Numbered from the stretch's first letter, positions 16,495 through 31,340 are shown. The stretch: 64,000 nt of DNA from Streptomyces sp. NBC_00273 (GCF_036178145.1 NZ_CP108067.1:8137001-8201000); one strand, 5' to 3'. Program-made: numbers and translations. Notes: generated by a model not told the origin, from the sequence alone.

Positions 16495-17513
16495 GCGAGG
16501 CATCCAACCTCAGCGTGTACGCGGGCCGTGCCTCGGGCCTCATCGGCAAGCAGATCGCGGGCTACCGGGTGGAGCGCATGATCGGCCGCGGTGGCATGGC
16601 CGTCGTCTACTGCGCGAAGGACCTGCGCCTGGACCGTACGGTCGCGCTCAAACTCATCGCCCCCGAGCGGGCCCGGGACGAGACCTTCCGACGCCGCTTC
16701 ACGCACGAATCACGGGTGGCCGCATCCATCGACCACCCGCACATCGTGCCCATCTTCGAAGCCGGCGAGACCGACGGCGTCCTCTACATCGCCATGCGCT
16801 ACGTCTCCGGCCTGGACTTGCGCGCGCTGCTGGACCGCGAGGGCCCGCTGCCCGTGGCCACCGCCCTGCGCATCGCCGCCCAAGTGGCATCGGCGCTCGA
16901 CGCGGCCCATGACCACGATCTCGTGCACCGGGACGTCAAGCCCGGCAACATCCTGGTCGCCGCGGGCACCGACAGCGAGCACCCCGAGCACATCTACCTC
17001 ACGGACTTCGGGCTGACGAAGAAGGCGCTGGCGCTGACCGGGTTCACCACGGACGGCGAGTTCGTCGGGACGCTCGACTACATGGCGCCGGAACAGATCT
17101 CCGGCAGGCCGGTGGACGGCAGGTGCGACCTCTACAGCCTGGCGTGCGTCGTCTACGAAACCCTCGCCGGCGGGCCGCCCTTCCAGCGCGAGGAGGACGC
17201 GGCGCTGCTGTGGGCGCACCAGTACGACCCCCCGCCCCCACTGACGGATAGGCGGCCGGGAATCGCTCCCGCCGCCGCCGACGTACTGACCAAGGCCCTG
17301 TCGAAGGTCCCCGAGGACCGCTACGGGTCCTGCCTCGAATTCGTGGCCGCGCTGCGCGTCGCCACGGGAGGCGGCACCGGCCGTTCCGCCGATCCGCCGT
17401 CGCGGGAGGATTCCCGTCCCCCCGGTGTCGGTGTCCCGGGGGACTCCGCGCCCCCGCGGGAGCCCCCGGTCTGGGCCCGGCCGGTCTTCTACGGCCGGCC
17501 CGACGGCACCTGA
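16491..17513 (+). CDS. Soluble Ser/Thr protein kinase, Hanks type
   Basis: The 340-residue protein has one kinase domain at about residues 25-290. Seen are the glycine loop IGRGGMAVVY, the ATP-binding Lys in VALKLIAPE, catalytic-loop HRDVKPGN, metal-binding TDFGL and the activation-segment end GTLDYMAPEQ. The tail is short and Pro-rich (PPSREDSRPPGVGVPGD) with no membrane segment, PASTA or sensor domain. It is therefore a cytosolic PknB-like kinase. The substrates are unknown; neighbouring WD40 and TPR proteins are the kind of partners such kinases often have, but that is position-based inference. It ends at a bidirectional terminator facing the small LuxR gene. Confidence 0.93.
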   Translation: MSEASNLSVYAGRASGLIGKQIAGYRVERMIGRGGMAVVYCAKDLRLDRTVALKLIAPERARDETFRRRFTHESRVAASIDHPHIVPIFEAGETDGVLYIAMRYVSGLDLRALLDREGPLPVATALRIAAQVASALDAAHDHDLVHRDVKPGNILVAAGTDSEHPEHIYLTDFGLTKKALALTGFTTDGEFVGTLDYMAPEQISGRPVDGRCDLYSLACVVYETLAGGPPFQREEDAALLWAHQYDPPPPLTDRRPGIAPAAADVLTKALSKVPEDRYGSCLEFVAALRVATGGGTGRSADPPSREDSRPPGVGVPGDSAPPREPPVWARPVFYGRPDGT

Positions 17514-17519
17514 GCATGC

Positions 17520-17560
17520 AGGAGGGCTGTCCCGTCCGTGCCGGGCGGGACAGCCCTCCT
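17520..17560. terminator. Bidirectional 15-bp hairpin between convergent genes
   Basis: Arms 17520-17534 (AGGAGGGCTGTCCCG) and 17546-17560 pair perfectly. It lies between the kinase gene and the convergent LuxR gene and can serve both. Confidence 0.88.
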
Positions 17561-17593
17561 GAGTACGTCGTTCCTGCGCGAAGGCCTCGGCCG

Positions 17594-17824
17594 TCACAGC
17601 CCCATCGAGATGGCCAGGCGGGTCATCTCGGCCGTGGTGCTGATGTTCAGCTTGGCGCGGATGCGGCGCAGGTAGGCGTCGACCGTGTGCTTGGAGAGCC
17701 CCATCTGGCGAGCCGTCTGCAGGTAGGTGCAGCCTGCGGCGATGTGTCGCAGTGCCTCCTGCTCGCGCGGGGCGAGGGTGGGGGCGGTGGCTTCGGTCTG
17801 CGGGGCGACGAGGGTGAGGCTCAT
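17594..17824 (-). CDS. Small orphan LuxR-type DNA-binding protein
   Basis: The 76-residue protein is essentially one LuxR/GerE helix-turn-helix: LAPREQEALRHIAAGCTYLQTARQMGLSKHTVDAYLRRIRAKL. There is no receiver or ligand domain. The ATG at 17824 is chosen for its GGAGG ribosome binding site five bases upstream; an in-frame start at 17857 is less likely. Stand-alone domains of this type often work as constitutively DNA-binding activators or as modulators of larger LuxR proteins. It ends at a shared terminator with the kinase gene. Target unknown. Confidence 0.85.
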   Translation of the reverse strand: MSLTLVAPQTEATAPTLAPREQEALRHIAAGCTYLQTARQMGLSKHTVDAYLRRIRAKLNISTTAEMTRLAISMGL

Positions 17825-17882
17825 GATTTCCTCCGACGGATCGGTCTGGATCATCACTGCTCACGTCCTCGGAAGCAGGGGA

Positions 17883-17910
17883 CGTATACCTGAATGTCGG
17901 TGTTTGTCCC
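17883..17910 (-). promoter_or_regulatory. Promoter candidate for the small LuxR gene
   Basis: On the minus strand GGGACA (17905-17910) and TATACG (17883-17888) are separated by 16 bases, about 60 bases before ATG 17824. Confidence 0.3.
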
Positions 17911-18014
17911 TGATAAAGAGCTTGTCGGCGGGACTTCATGGAGCTGTCCGTCGACTGTCACAGGCGCGTCACAGGGGACATTTCCGTGCATACCGCCCAG
18001 CCCTGTATGCGTCC

Positions 18015-20459
18015 TCAGTACTCGGAGAGGGACTGCTCGGCCCAGATGGTCTTTCCGATGGCCGCGTGCCGGGTGCCCCAGCGCTGGGCGAGCTGGGCGA
18101 CCAGCAGCAGGCCCCGCCCGCCCTCGTCGAAGGTCCGGGCCCGCCGCATGTGCGGGGCGGTACTGCTCGCGTCGGAGACCTCGCAGATCAGGGTGCTGTT
18201 CTTCTCGTGGATCAGCCGCAGCTGGATGGGCGGCTGGCCGTACCTGATCGCATTGGTCACCAGCTCGCTGACCAGGAGCTCGGTGACGAAGGCGGCCTCC
18301 TCCAGCCCCCAGGCCGTCAGCTGGTCGGTGGCCTGGCGCCGGGCCGTTGCGACCACGGAGGGGTCGGAGGGCAGGTCCCAGACGACGACCTGGTCGGCGT
18401 GCAGGCTCCGGGTCCGGGCGACGAGCAGGGCCACGTCGTCGTCGGGGCGGTGCGTCAGCATGGCCGTCAGTACGCGGTCGCACACCGCGTCCAGCGTGTC
18501 CGCGGGCCGCACGAGGGCTGCGAACATGCTGTCCAGCGCCTCGTCGATGTCGTGGTCGCGGGCCTGCAACAGGCCGTCGGTGTAGAGGGCGAGGATGCTG
18601 CCCTCGGGCAGCTCGACCTCGAGCGTCTCGAAGGGCAGGCCGCCCAGGCCCAACGGGGGACCGGCGGGGACGTCCAGGAGGTACACGGAGCCCTCGGGGG
18701 AGACCACGGCGGGCGGCGGGTGGCCGGCCCGGGCGACCGTGCAGCGGCGGATGACCGGGTCGTAGACCACGTAGAGGCAGGTGGTGCCGATGCCCCCGGC
18801 CGCCTCCCCGCCGGACTCCTGGTCGCCCTCGTCGGCGGACAGGTGGATGACGAGGTCGTCGAGGTGGGTGAGCAGCTCGTCGGGCCCCAGGTCGACATCG
18901 GCCAGGGTGCGTACGGCGGTGCGCAGCCGCCCCATCGTGGCGGTGGCCCGGATGCCGTGGCCGACGACGTCCCCCACGACCAGCGCCACCCGGGCGCCCG
19001 ACAGCGGGATCACGTCGAACCAGTCGCCGCCCACACCGGCCTCGCCGGCCGCGGGCAGGTACCGGGAGGCGATCTCCAACGCGGCCTGATCGGGCAGCGT
19101 GTGCGGGAGCAGGCTGCGCTGCAGCGTCATGGTCGTCGTGTGCTCCCGGCCGGACCGGTACGCGTTGCGGATCCCGGCCGCCGCCCGGGCCGTGAGCTCC
19201 CCGGCCACCCGCAGGTCCTCCGGCTGGAAGGGCTCGAGGCGCCGGTGGCGGCTGAAGACGGCCACACCGAGCGTGCCCCCGCCGGCCCGCATCGGCACCA
19301 CCATGATCGAGTGGGCCCCGTACTCACCGATCCAGGCGGCTCCGGGGTCCTGGGCCGCCCAGCGGACGAGGTCCGGGTCCGCGGCCCCGTACACGACGCC
19401 GTGGCCCGCGACCAGGGCCTCGACGGGCGGCGACAGCGGCGGATAGCTGGTCGTGTCCCCGACGGCGACCATGGACTCGGGGGTTCCGTCGAGGACCGAC
19501 CGCGCCGCGGCACGGCACACGGTGACCGGCCCGTCAGCCTGGACCGAGGACGGCTCGTCGCCGCGCGGGAGCGGTTCCAGCAGGTCCACGACCGCGAAAT
19601 CGGCGAACCGGGGGACGGCGGCGTCGGCCAGCTCGTGCGCCGTGCGGACGCTGTCCAGCGTGGTTCCGATGGGCGCGGCGGCGACCTCTTCCGTCAGGAG
19701 CATCTGGTGCTGGACGCCCTCCACCCCGCTCCGGTCGTGCGCGGCCAGACATACGGCGTGCACCCGGCCGTCCTGGTCCCGCAACGGCGCCAGCGAGGTG
19801 GCCCAACCGTGCTCCGCGCCGGTGCCCGTCGGGTGGACGAAGGCCTCCATGTACTGCGGTTCACCGGAGTCCAACGCCAGGCGCATCCGGCGCTCGGTCT
19901 CGTCGCTCACGGGATCCGGCGCGATCTCCGGCAGCCGTAGCCCCCGCATCTCGGCCTCCGTGAGGGAGAGCGTGCGCTCCATGCCGGTGTTCGCCCGTAC
20001 CAGGCGCAGGTCCGAGTCGAAGATCGCCAGGAAGCAGGGGGACTGGGTGAACGCCCATTCCTTCACCGGTTCGTCCCAGGGAGAGCGGGTTGCGCCCCCG
20101 ACGGCGGACACCACGAACCACTTGACGGTCCCGCCGCTGGACGTCCAGCGGTGCGCGAGCAGTGCCACCTCCATGCGGTGACCGTCCCGGTGGCGCAGCG
20201 CCACCGTGCCGCTCCACCGCTCCTGCTCGGACGGCACCCGCCGCGCCGCGTCACCGAGGACATCGGCGAGCCGGTGGGCGGCGGGCAGCCCCACGACCTC
20301 GGACGGGACGTAGCCGAGCAGCCGGGTCGCGCCCTCGCTCCACTCGGTGACGATGCCCTGCTCGTTGATCGTCGCCGAGGCCGTGTAGGCCGACTCGAGG
20401 GAGGCGCCCGTCTCCTCGGGCCGCTCACCAGGAGAGGTGGGAACTCGCTCCATCGCCAC
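18015..20459 (-). CDS. PAS-GAF-PP2C (SpoIIE/RsbU-type) phosphatase with anti-sigma kinase domain
   Basis: The 814-residue multidomain sensor has two PAS-like domains (about 20-125 and 135-260), a GAF domain (270-440), a SpoIIE-type PP2C phosphatase domain (455-680: GGDWFDVIPL, VVGDVVGHGI, LYTDGLLQARDHDID, DDDVALLVAR) and a C-terminal HATPase (690-814: TELLVSELVTNAIRYG, DEGGRGLLLVAQLA). This order is common in Streptomyces proteins that both dephosphorylate anti-anti-sigma factors and phosphorylate or bind partners. The cue, cognate sigma factor and antagonist are not visible here. The start is GTG 20459, with ATG 20453 as alternative. Confidence 0.92.
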   Translation of the reverse strand: MAMERVPTSPGERPEETGASLESAYTASATINEQGIVTEWSEGATRLLGYVPSEVVGLPAAHRLADVLGDAARRVPSEQERWSGTVALRHRDGHRMEVALLAHRWTSSGGTVKWFVVSAVGGATRSPWDEPVKEWAFTQSPCFLAIFDSDLRLVRANTGMERTLSLTEAEMRGLRLPEIAPDPVSDETERRMRLALDSGEPQYMEAFVHPTGTGAEHGWATSLAPLRDQDGRVHAVCLAAHDRSGVEGVQHQMLLTEEVAAAPIGTTLDSVRTAHELADAAVPRFADFAVVDLLEPLPRGDEPSSVQADGPVTVCRAAARSVLDGTPESMVAVGDTTSYPPLSPPVEALVAGHGVVYGAADPDLVRWAAQDPGAAWIGEYGAHSIMVVPMRAGGGTLGVAVFSRHRRLEPFQPEDLRVAGELTARAAAGIRNAYRSGREHTTTMTLQRSLLPHTLPDQAALEIASRYLPAAGEAGVGGDWFDVIPLSGARVALVVGDVVGHGIRATATMGRLRTAVRTLADVDLGPDELLTHLDDLVIHLSADEGDQESGGEAAGGIGTTCLYVVYDPVIRRCTVARAGHPPPAVVSPEGSVYLLDVPAGPPLGLGGLPFETLEVELPEGSILALYTDGLLQARDHDIDEALDSMFAALVRPADTLDAVCDRVLTAMLTHRPDDDVALLVARTRSLHADQVVVWDLPSDPSVVATARRQATDQLTAWGLEEAAFVTELLVSELVTNAIRYGQPPIQLRLIHEKNSTLICEVSDASSTAPHMRRARTFDEGGRGLLLVAQLAQRWGTRHAAIGKTIWAEQSLSEY

Positions 20460-20582
20460 TCATCTCGCCCTCGCTCGTTCCGCTGCCGCCGCCCCACGGG
20501 GACGTGCACGGCCAGGCGCTCCTCTGACCAGGATCATCCAGCCGGGCAAGGAGCACCAACGCAGTACCGTCACGCGGGGCAC

Positions 20583-26125
<5,543 letters not shown>

Positions 26126-28375
26126 TCAGTGGCGCGCGCGGGCCGGGGTCCGCAGGGCGGGCCGGGCCGTGGGACACCTGCGGACGGGCGCGGGAGGCGG
26201 CCGGGACGCCGGGAGCGGCTCCTTGGGCCGGATGGGACGCGGCGCCCACCAGTTCAGTCCGCCCGCCAGGCGCATCAGCGCCGGTACGAGGACGCCCCGT
26301 ACGAGCGTGGCGTCGAGGAGGACGCCGAGGCCCGCGCCGATCCCGAAGAACTGCAGGAGGGACACCTGCGAGGTGCCGAAGCTCAGGAGGGTGAAGGCGA
26401 GCAGCGCGCCGGCCGTGGTGACGATGCCGCCCGTGCGGGCCATGCCCGTGACGATCGAGCGGGCGTTGTCCTGCCCGGCTTCGTGCGCCTCCTTGATGCG
26501 CGCGAGGACGAACACCTCGTAGTCCACCGAGAGCCCGAAGACGATGCAGAACAGCAGGACCGGCATGGTCGTGCTGAGGGGTCCCGGCGTGAAGCCGAGC
26601 AGCTGGTGCAGGTGACCCGACTGGAAGACCCACACCATGGCGCCGAGGACGGCAGCGAGACTCAGCGCGTTCAGCGCGATGGCCTTCAGCGGCAGCAGCA
26701 GGCTGCGCGTGAAGCCCAGCAGCAGCGCGAAGGTGGTGAGCGAGATCAGTGCGAGGGCCAGCGGGATCCGGTCGCCCACGGTGGCCTTGGCGTCGACCAG
26801 GACCGCGCTGGGGCCGCCGACGAGGGCCTCGGTGCCCGCGGGAGCGGGGACCGCACGGACGTCGTGGACGAGCTGCTGGGCGGCGTGCGACTGGGGGTCG
26901 ACCAGCGGCACCACGGAGAGCTGGACCGGGGCGTCCCCGGTGGGCCGGTTGGTGGCCGAGGCCGGGCTGGAGACCGCTGCCCGCTCCCCGTACCGGAACC
27001 CGCCGTCGGGTCCGACGACCTGGGCGACCTGCGGGAACGCGGACAGGCGGCGGGCGTACTCCACCCGCTCCGACGGGGAGGCGTTGCCCGTGGTGACGAC
27101 CGTCAGCGCGCCGGAGCCCTTCATGTCGAACCGGTCGCGCACCAGGTCACCGGCCTGCCGGCTGGACGCGCCCGACGGCAGCGCCCGGTCGTCGGGGGTG
27201 GCGAAATCGGCGTGCGCGAAGGGCGCGGCGAGCAGCACCAGCAGGCCGATCACCGGCAGCGCCGCGATCAGCGGGCGGCGTACGACGAGCTGCGCCAGCC
27301 CCTCCCAGAACCCGGACCGGGAGCCCGAGCGGACCGTGCGGCGCCACGGCACGGCCCAGGAGTTCACCCGCTTTCCGAGCAGTGCGAGCAGGGCGGGCAG
27401 TACGGTCACGGCGCTCACCGCCGCGATCGCCACCACGGCGATGCCCGCGTAGGCGAAGGAGCGCAGGAAGTACGGCGGGAACACCAGCAGCGTGGCGAGC
27501 GCGGCGGAGACCGTGGCGGCGCTGAAGGCGATCGTGTGGCCCGCGGTGCGGACGGTCCGTACGGCGGCGGTGCTCGGGCGGAACCCGGCGGCGAGCTCCT
27601 CCCGGAACCGCGAGACGACCAGCAGCCCGTAGTCGATGCCCAGCCCCAGGCCGAGCGCCGTGGTGAGGTTCAGCGCGAAGACGGACACGTCGGTGACACG
27701 GCCGAGGAGGCTCAGGACCAGCAGCGTCCCGGCGATGGAGAGGACCCCGATCAGCAGGGGCAGGGCCGCGGCGACCACACTGCCGAACACCAGGACCAGC
27801 AGGACCAGGGTGCCCGGCAGGACGACGGACTCGGCCCGCTTCAGGTCGGACTCCGAGATGTCCTGGAGCTCGGCGTCGACGAGGGCGCTCCCTCCGACGT
27901 GCACCGTCAGGGCCTTGCCGGCACCCGCCGGGGTGGCCAGCTCCGCGCGCAGCCGCTCGGCCCGCCCCGCGAGCTCCTCCCCCTCGCCGTCCACGTGGGC
28001 GACCAGCATCGCGGCGCGACCGTCGCGGCTGCGCAACTCCGCCGCGCCGCCGGTCCAGTACGAGGTCACGGCGCTCACGTGCGGTTGCGCGGCGAGCCTT
28101 CCGGTCAGCTCCGCGCCCGCGCTGCGGGCGGCCGGGCCGTCCACGGAACCGCTGCCGCTCTCTGCTACCAGGACCAGGTTCGGGGAGGCGCCCAGGCGCT
28201 CGGCGGCCAGGTGCGCGGCGCGGCTGGACTCGGACCGCGGATCGTCGTACCCCTGAGTCTTCAGCCGTCCGGTCGCATCCATGCCGAAAACGACGGACAG
28301 GACGAGGAAGACGAGCGCGCCGACGAGGACGAGTCGGGGGTGACGGGTCACGAAGGCCCCTGCGCGGCGGAACAT
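26126..28375 (-). CDS. MMPL-family (RND superfamily) exporter
   Basis: The 749-residue protein has about 12 predicted membrane helices. Helix 1 is followed by a large extracytoplasmic loop (residues 35-180), helices 2-6 are grouped (FALNLTTALGLGLGIDYGLLVVSRFREE), then come a second loop and helices 7-12 (FGLSVDYEVFVLARIKEAHEAG). The paired GxDYxxxxxxR/xxE motifs are hallmarks of MMPL proteins, driven by proton flow. MMPL proteins usually export lipids or polyketide-derived products. The start is ATG 28375, with GGAGG five bases upstream. The next gene on the strand, 84 bases downstream, is the KS-AT-ACP-AOS megasynthase, so this is the likely exporter of its product. Confidence 0.92.
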   Translation of the reverse strand: MFRRAGAFVTRHPRLVLVGALVFLVLSVVFGMDATGRLKTQGYDDPRSESSRAAHLAAERLGASPNLVLVAESGSGSVDGPAARSAGAELTGRLAAQPHVSAVTSYWTGGAAELRSRDGRAAMLVAHVDGEGEELAGRAERLRAELATPAGAGKALTVHVGGSALVDAELQDISESDLKRAESVVLPGTLVLLVLVFGSVVAAALPLLIGVLSIAGTLLVLSLLGRVTDVSVFALNLTTALGLGLGIDYGLLVVSRFREELAAGFRPSTAAVRTVRTAGHTIAFSAATVSAALATLLVFPPYFLRSFAYAGIAVVAIAAVSAVTVLPALLALLGKRVNSWAVPWRRTVRSGSRSGFWEGLAQLVVRRPLIAALPVIGLLVLLAAPFAHADFATPDDRALPSGASSRQAGDLVRDRFDMKGSGALTVVTTGNASPSERVEYARRLSAFPQVAQVVGPDGGFRYGERAAVSSPASATNRPTGDAPVQLSVVPLVDPQSHAAQQLVHDVRAVPAPAGTEALVGGPSAVLVDAKATVGDRIPLALALISLTTFALLLGFTRSLLLPLKAIALNALSLAAVLGAMVWVFQSGHLHQLLGFTPGPLSTTMPVLLFCIVFGLSVDYEVFVLARIKEAHEAGQDNARSIVTGMARTGGIVTTAGALLAFTLLSFGTSQVSLLQFFGIGAGLGVLLDATLVRGVLVPALMRLAGGLNWWAPRPIRPKEPLPASRPPPAPVRRCPTARPALRTPARARH

Positions 28376-28661
28376 GGATGCCTCCGGTACGGACGGCGAT
28401 TCGCTCCTGCTCTCGCGCAGGAAGGTCGATATCCACCGTGCCCGGAGGCGGGTCGGGGCCGTAGTCCCGGCCATTCGTACCTTGACAGGAGCGCAGGGGC
28501 GGTAGCCCCGGGGCGTCGACACGCAGGGTGACATTGCGTGTCCGCGGGTCACTCGATGTGGTGGGTCCGTGGTGGGAGTGGCGGCGCCGGGGTGCGTCCG
28601 GTGCGTCCGCCGCCGACTATGGGCGGCGTACCACCCCCACTGCCGTTGTCAGGAGCTCACC

Positions 28662-28937
28662 ATGCTGGAGCGCAAACTGCGCAAGGACCACACCGAGGTC
28701 ACCTTCATCCTGCCCGTCGACACCCCGCCGGGACCGGTCAGCGTGGTGGGCGACTTCAACGACTGGCAGCCCGGTGTCCACACCCTGGCCCGCCGCAAGG
28801 ACGGCAAGCGCGCCGTGACCGTCGAGCTGCCCAGCAAGAGCACGCATTCCTTCCGGTACCTGGCGGCCGGGGACTACTGGTTCAACGACGAGAGCGCCGG
28901 GGACCAGGACGGCCCCAACAGCCGCCTGCACACCTGA
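28662..28937 (+). CDS. Small CBM48 (isoamylase early-set) domain protein
   Basis: The 91-residue protein is a single glycogen-binding-type beta-sandwich: VTFILPVDTPPGPVSVVGDFNDWQPGVHTL, with the typical GDFNDW motif, then SFRYLAAGDYWFNDESA. It lacks any hydrolase domain. The ATG at 28662 is preceded by CAGGAG. Such stand-alone CBM48 proteins are frequent in Streptomyces and probably bind alpha-glucans or regulate glycogen enzymes; no direct evidence here. It is followed by a strong hairpin and is probably unrelated to the siderophore genes. Confidence 0.88.
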   Translation: MLERKLRKDHTEVTFILPVDTPPGPVSVVGDFNDWQPGVHTLARRKDGKRAVTVELPSKSTHSFRYLAAGDYWFNDESAGDQDGPNSRLHT

Positions 28938-28963
28938 CGGCCCGGACTCCTCGCGAACCGCAG

Positions 28964-28990
28964 CGCGCCCCGGCCATGGGCCGGGGCGCG
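28964..28990 (+). terminator. 12-bp hairpin terminator after the CBM48 gene
   Basis: Arms 28964-28975 and 28979-28990 (CGCGCCCCGGCC and complement) pair around an ATG loop, followed by TTTGTG. Confidence 0.88.
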
Positions 28991-29015
28991 TTTGTGCGGC
29001 ACTGATCAAGTGAAG

Positions 29016-29034
29016 TAAGGTTAGGCTAATCTAA
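29016..29034. promoter_or_regulatory. Iron box 1 (DmdR1/IdeR-type operator)
   Basis: TAAGGTTAGGCTAATCTAA matches the consensus TTAGGTTAGGCTAACCTAA at 17 of 19 positions. It lies 175 bases before cchC, next to the CBM48 terminator, so it may once have served a leftward promoter. Confidence 0.85.
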
Positions 29035-29122
29035 TCGATCAACAGTGCATATTTGGGGGCGAGTTGGTGGCCTCTCACTCCCGCCTGCCCGTTTTGTCTA
29101 TCGACAGCGCGCCAGGGGATCA

Positions 29123-29141
29123 GCTTAGCTTTGCCTAAGTT
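29123..29141. promoter_or_regulatory. Iron box 2, upstream of cchC
   Basis: The minus strand reads a TTAGGCAAAGCTAAGCTGA-like site, 14 of 19 matches to the iron box consensus, about 68 bases before the cchC ATG. It would repress uptake genes when iron is sufficient. Confidence 0.6.
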
Positions 29142-29208
29142 TCGGTCGCGGTTGCGTCGGCGTGCCGACCCGTCCGGGCGGTGGATCGAAGGGATGACGT
29201 AGAGCGAC

Positions 29209-30267
29209 ATGGGCACGATTGCAGTGGAACGCCCCGTGCCCAGGGGCGTAACGGAGGCCCGTCGGCGGCGGGTCGTGGGTTCGGTCACCCTGGTGCTGGT
29301 CCTCCTGGCCGCCGTGGTGGTCTCGTTGGCCGTCGGCGCGCGGGCGCTGACTCCCGCCGAGGTGTGGCGCGGGTTATCGGCGGCGCCGGACCCCGACCAG
29401 CGGCTCACCGAGATACGGCTCATCGTGCGGACCGTACGGGTGCCGCGCACGGTGCTCGCGGTCGCGGCGGGCGTGGCCCTGGGGGTCGGCGGGGCACTGA
29501 TCCAGGGGTACACGCGCAATCCGATCGCCGACACGGGTCTGCTGGGCGTGAACTCCGGTGCCTCCTTCGCCGTGGTGCTGGTGATCGCCCTGTTCGGGTT
29601 CGCCAACCCGTTCCAGTACGTCTGGTTCGCCTTCCTGGGCGCCGCCGTCGCCGGCGTCGTCGTCTTCGGACTGGCGAGCATCGGCCGGGGGGCCGGAAAC
29701 CCGCTGACCCTCGCGCTGGCCGGACAAGGGGTCACGGTGTTCCTCGCCGCGATGACCACGGCGGTCGCGCTGTCCGACAAGGCCTCGCTGAACGCCCTGC
29801 GGTTCTGGAACGCGGGCTCCGTGGCCGGTGTCGGGTTCGACGTCATCTGGCCGGTGATCGCGTTCATCGCCGTCGGGCTGGTGCTCGCGCTGATCACGCT
29901 GCCCGCCCTGAACCTGCTCAACCTCGGCGACGACGTCGCGCGGGGGCTGGGCGTGAACATCGTGCTCAGCCGGACCATCGGCATCGCCGCCATCACCCTG
30001 CTCGCCGGAGCCGCCACGGCGGCGTGCGGCCCCATCGCCTTCCTCGGCCTGATGGTGGCCCACATGGCCCGGTACCTGACCGGGCCGGACTACCGCTGGC
30101 TGGTGCCGTACGCGGGCCTGCTCGGCGCCGTCGTCCTGCTGGTCTGCGACATAGCGGGGCGGCTGCTGGTGCGGCCGGGGGAGCTGGACGCGGGGGTCGT
30201 CGTGGCCCTCCTCGGAGCCCCGTTCTTCGCGGCGCTGGTGTGGCGCGGAAAGTTCAAGAGCGCATGA
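29209..30267 (+). CDS. cchC: Ferric-siderophore ABC permease, FecCD family
   Basis: The 352-residue inner membrane permease has about nine or ten hydrophobic helices and FecCD motifs: RTVLAVAAGVALGVGGALIQGYTRNPIADTGLLGVNSGA near the N-terminus, LGDDVARGLGVN (coupling to the ATPase) and CGPIAFLGLMVAHMARYLTGPDYR. With cchD, cchE and cchF it would import the ferric siderophore. The gene order cchC-D-E-F-G-H-I-J seen here matches the coelichelin cluster of S. coelicolor, from which symbols are taken. Two iron boxes lie upstream. It overlaps cchD by four bases (ATGA). Confidence 0.93.
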   Translation: MGTIAVERPVPRGVTEARRRRVVGSVTLVLVLLAAVVVSLAVGARALTPAEVWRGLSAAPDPDQRLTEIRLIVRTVRVPRTVLAVAAGVALGVGGALIQGYTRNPIADTGLLGVNSGASFAVVLVIALFGFANPFQYVWFAFLGAAVAGVVVFGLASIGRGAGNPLTLALAGQGVTVFLAAMTTAVALSDKASLNALRFWNAGSVAGVGFDVIWPVIAFIAVGLVLALITLPALNLLNLGDDVARGLGVNIVLSRTIGIAAITLLAGAATAACGPIAFLGLMVAHMARYLTGPDYRWLVPYAGLLGAVVLLVCDIAGRLLVRPGELDAGVVVALLGAPFFAALVWRGKFKSA

Positions 30268-31340
30268 CCGGAACCGAGGTGACCGAGGTGAAGGCATTGG
30301 CACCGGTGACGCCGGGCGTGCGGCTCGGCGCCGTCTCGTTCGTGTGGCGGCCGTGGGTCGTGTGCGTCACGCTGCTGCTGGCGGCGGCGACCTTCCTCGT
30401 GTTCTGCGTGTCCATCGGAGTGGGGGACTTCCCCATCGGCCTGTCGCGGGTGATGGCCACGGTCGTGGGCGGGGGCGAGCAGGTCGACAAGTTCGTGATC
30501 ATGGATCTGCGGATGCCGCGCGCCCTGGCGGGGCTCGTCGTGGGCGTCGCGCTCGGGGTGTCCGGGGCGATCACCCAGTCGATCGCGCGCAATCCGCTGG
30601 CCAGCCCGGACATCCTGGGGATCACCGGGGGCGCCGGCGCGGTCGCGGTGTTCCTGGTGACGGTGTCCGGCGGGACCGCCGCGGCGGTCGTCAACTCCGT
30701 GGGCCTGTCCGGGGCGGCGCTCGCGGGCGGCCTCGGCACCGGGCTCCTCGTGTACTTCCTGGCGTGGCGGCGCGGGATCGACGGCTTCCGGCTCATCCTC
30801 ATCGGCATCTCGGTGAGCGCCGTGATGGAGGCGGTCACGACCTGGCTGCTGGTCACGGCCGACATCAGGGACGTGGCCCGGGCCCAGGCCTGGCTGGTCG
30901 GCTCCCTGGACAACCGGTCGTGGGACGACGTGGGCGTGGCGCTGTGGTGCACCCTCGCCCTGATGGTCGTCGTGACGGTGGTCGCGTTCCAGTTCAAACC
31001 GCTGCACCTCGGTGACGACGTGGCCGCGGGCCTGGGCGTCCGGTACACGAGGGTGCGCGCCGTGCTGCTGCTGTGCGCGGTGCTGCTGGCCGGCGTGGCG
31101 GTGAGCGCGGCCGGCCCGGTCCCGTTCGTCGCGCTGGTGGCGCCGCAGGTGGCGATGCGGCTGACGAAGTGCCCGACACCGCCCATGGCGGCCTCCGGGA
31201 TGGTCGGAGCCCTGCTGCTGATCGGCGCGGACCTGGTCGCCCGTACGGCGCTGCCGATCACCCTCCCGGTCGGCGTGGTGACCGCCGTGATCGGCGGTCC
31301 CTTCCTCATCCATCTGCTGGTGCGGGCCAATCTCCGCTAG
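30264..31340 (+). CDS. cchD: Ferric-siderophore ABC permease, FecCD family (second subunit)
   Basis: The 358-residue partner of cchC has the same fold and motifs: RMPRALAGLVVGVALGVSGAITQSIARNPLASPDILGITGGAG, LGDDVAAGLGVRYTR and AGPVPFVALVAPQVAMRL. The two permeases would form the heterodimeric channel. The ATG at 30264 lies within the cchC stop (ATGA), so expression is coupled. A short N-terminal extension (about 30 residues) precedes the first helix. Confidence 0.93.
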   Translation: MTGTEVTEVKALAPVTPGVRLGAVSFVWRPWVVCVTLLLAAATFLVFCVSIGVGDFPIGLSRVMATVVGGGEQVDKFVIMDLRMPRALAGLVVGVALGVSGAITQSIARNPLASPDILGITGGAGAVAVFLVTVSGGTAAAVVNSVGLSGAALAGGLGTGLLVYFLAWRRGIDGFRLILIGISVSAVMEAVTTWLLVTADIRDVARAQAWLVGSLDNRSWDDVGVALWCTLALMVVVTVVAFQFKPLHLGDDVAAGLGVRYTRVRAVLLLCAVLLAGVAVSAAGPVPFVALVAPQVAMRLTKCPTPPMAASGMVGALLLIGADLVARTALPITLPVGVVTAVIGGPFLIHLLVRANLR

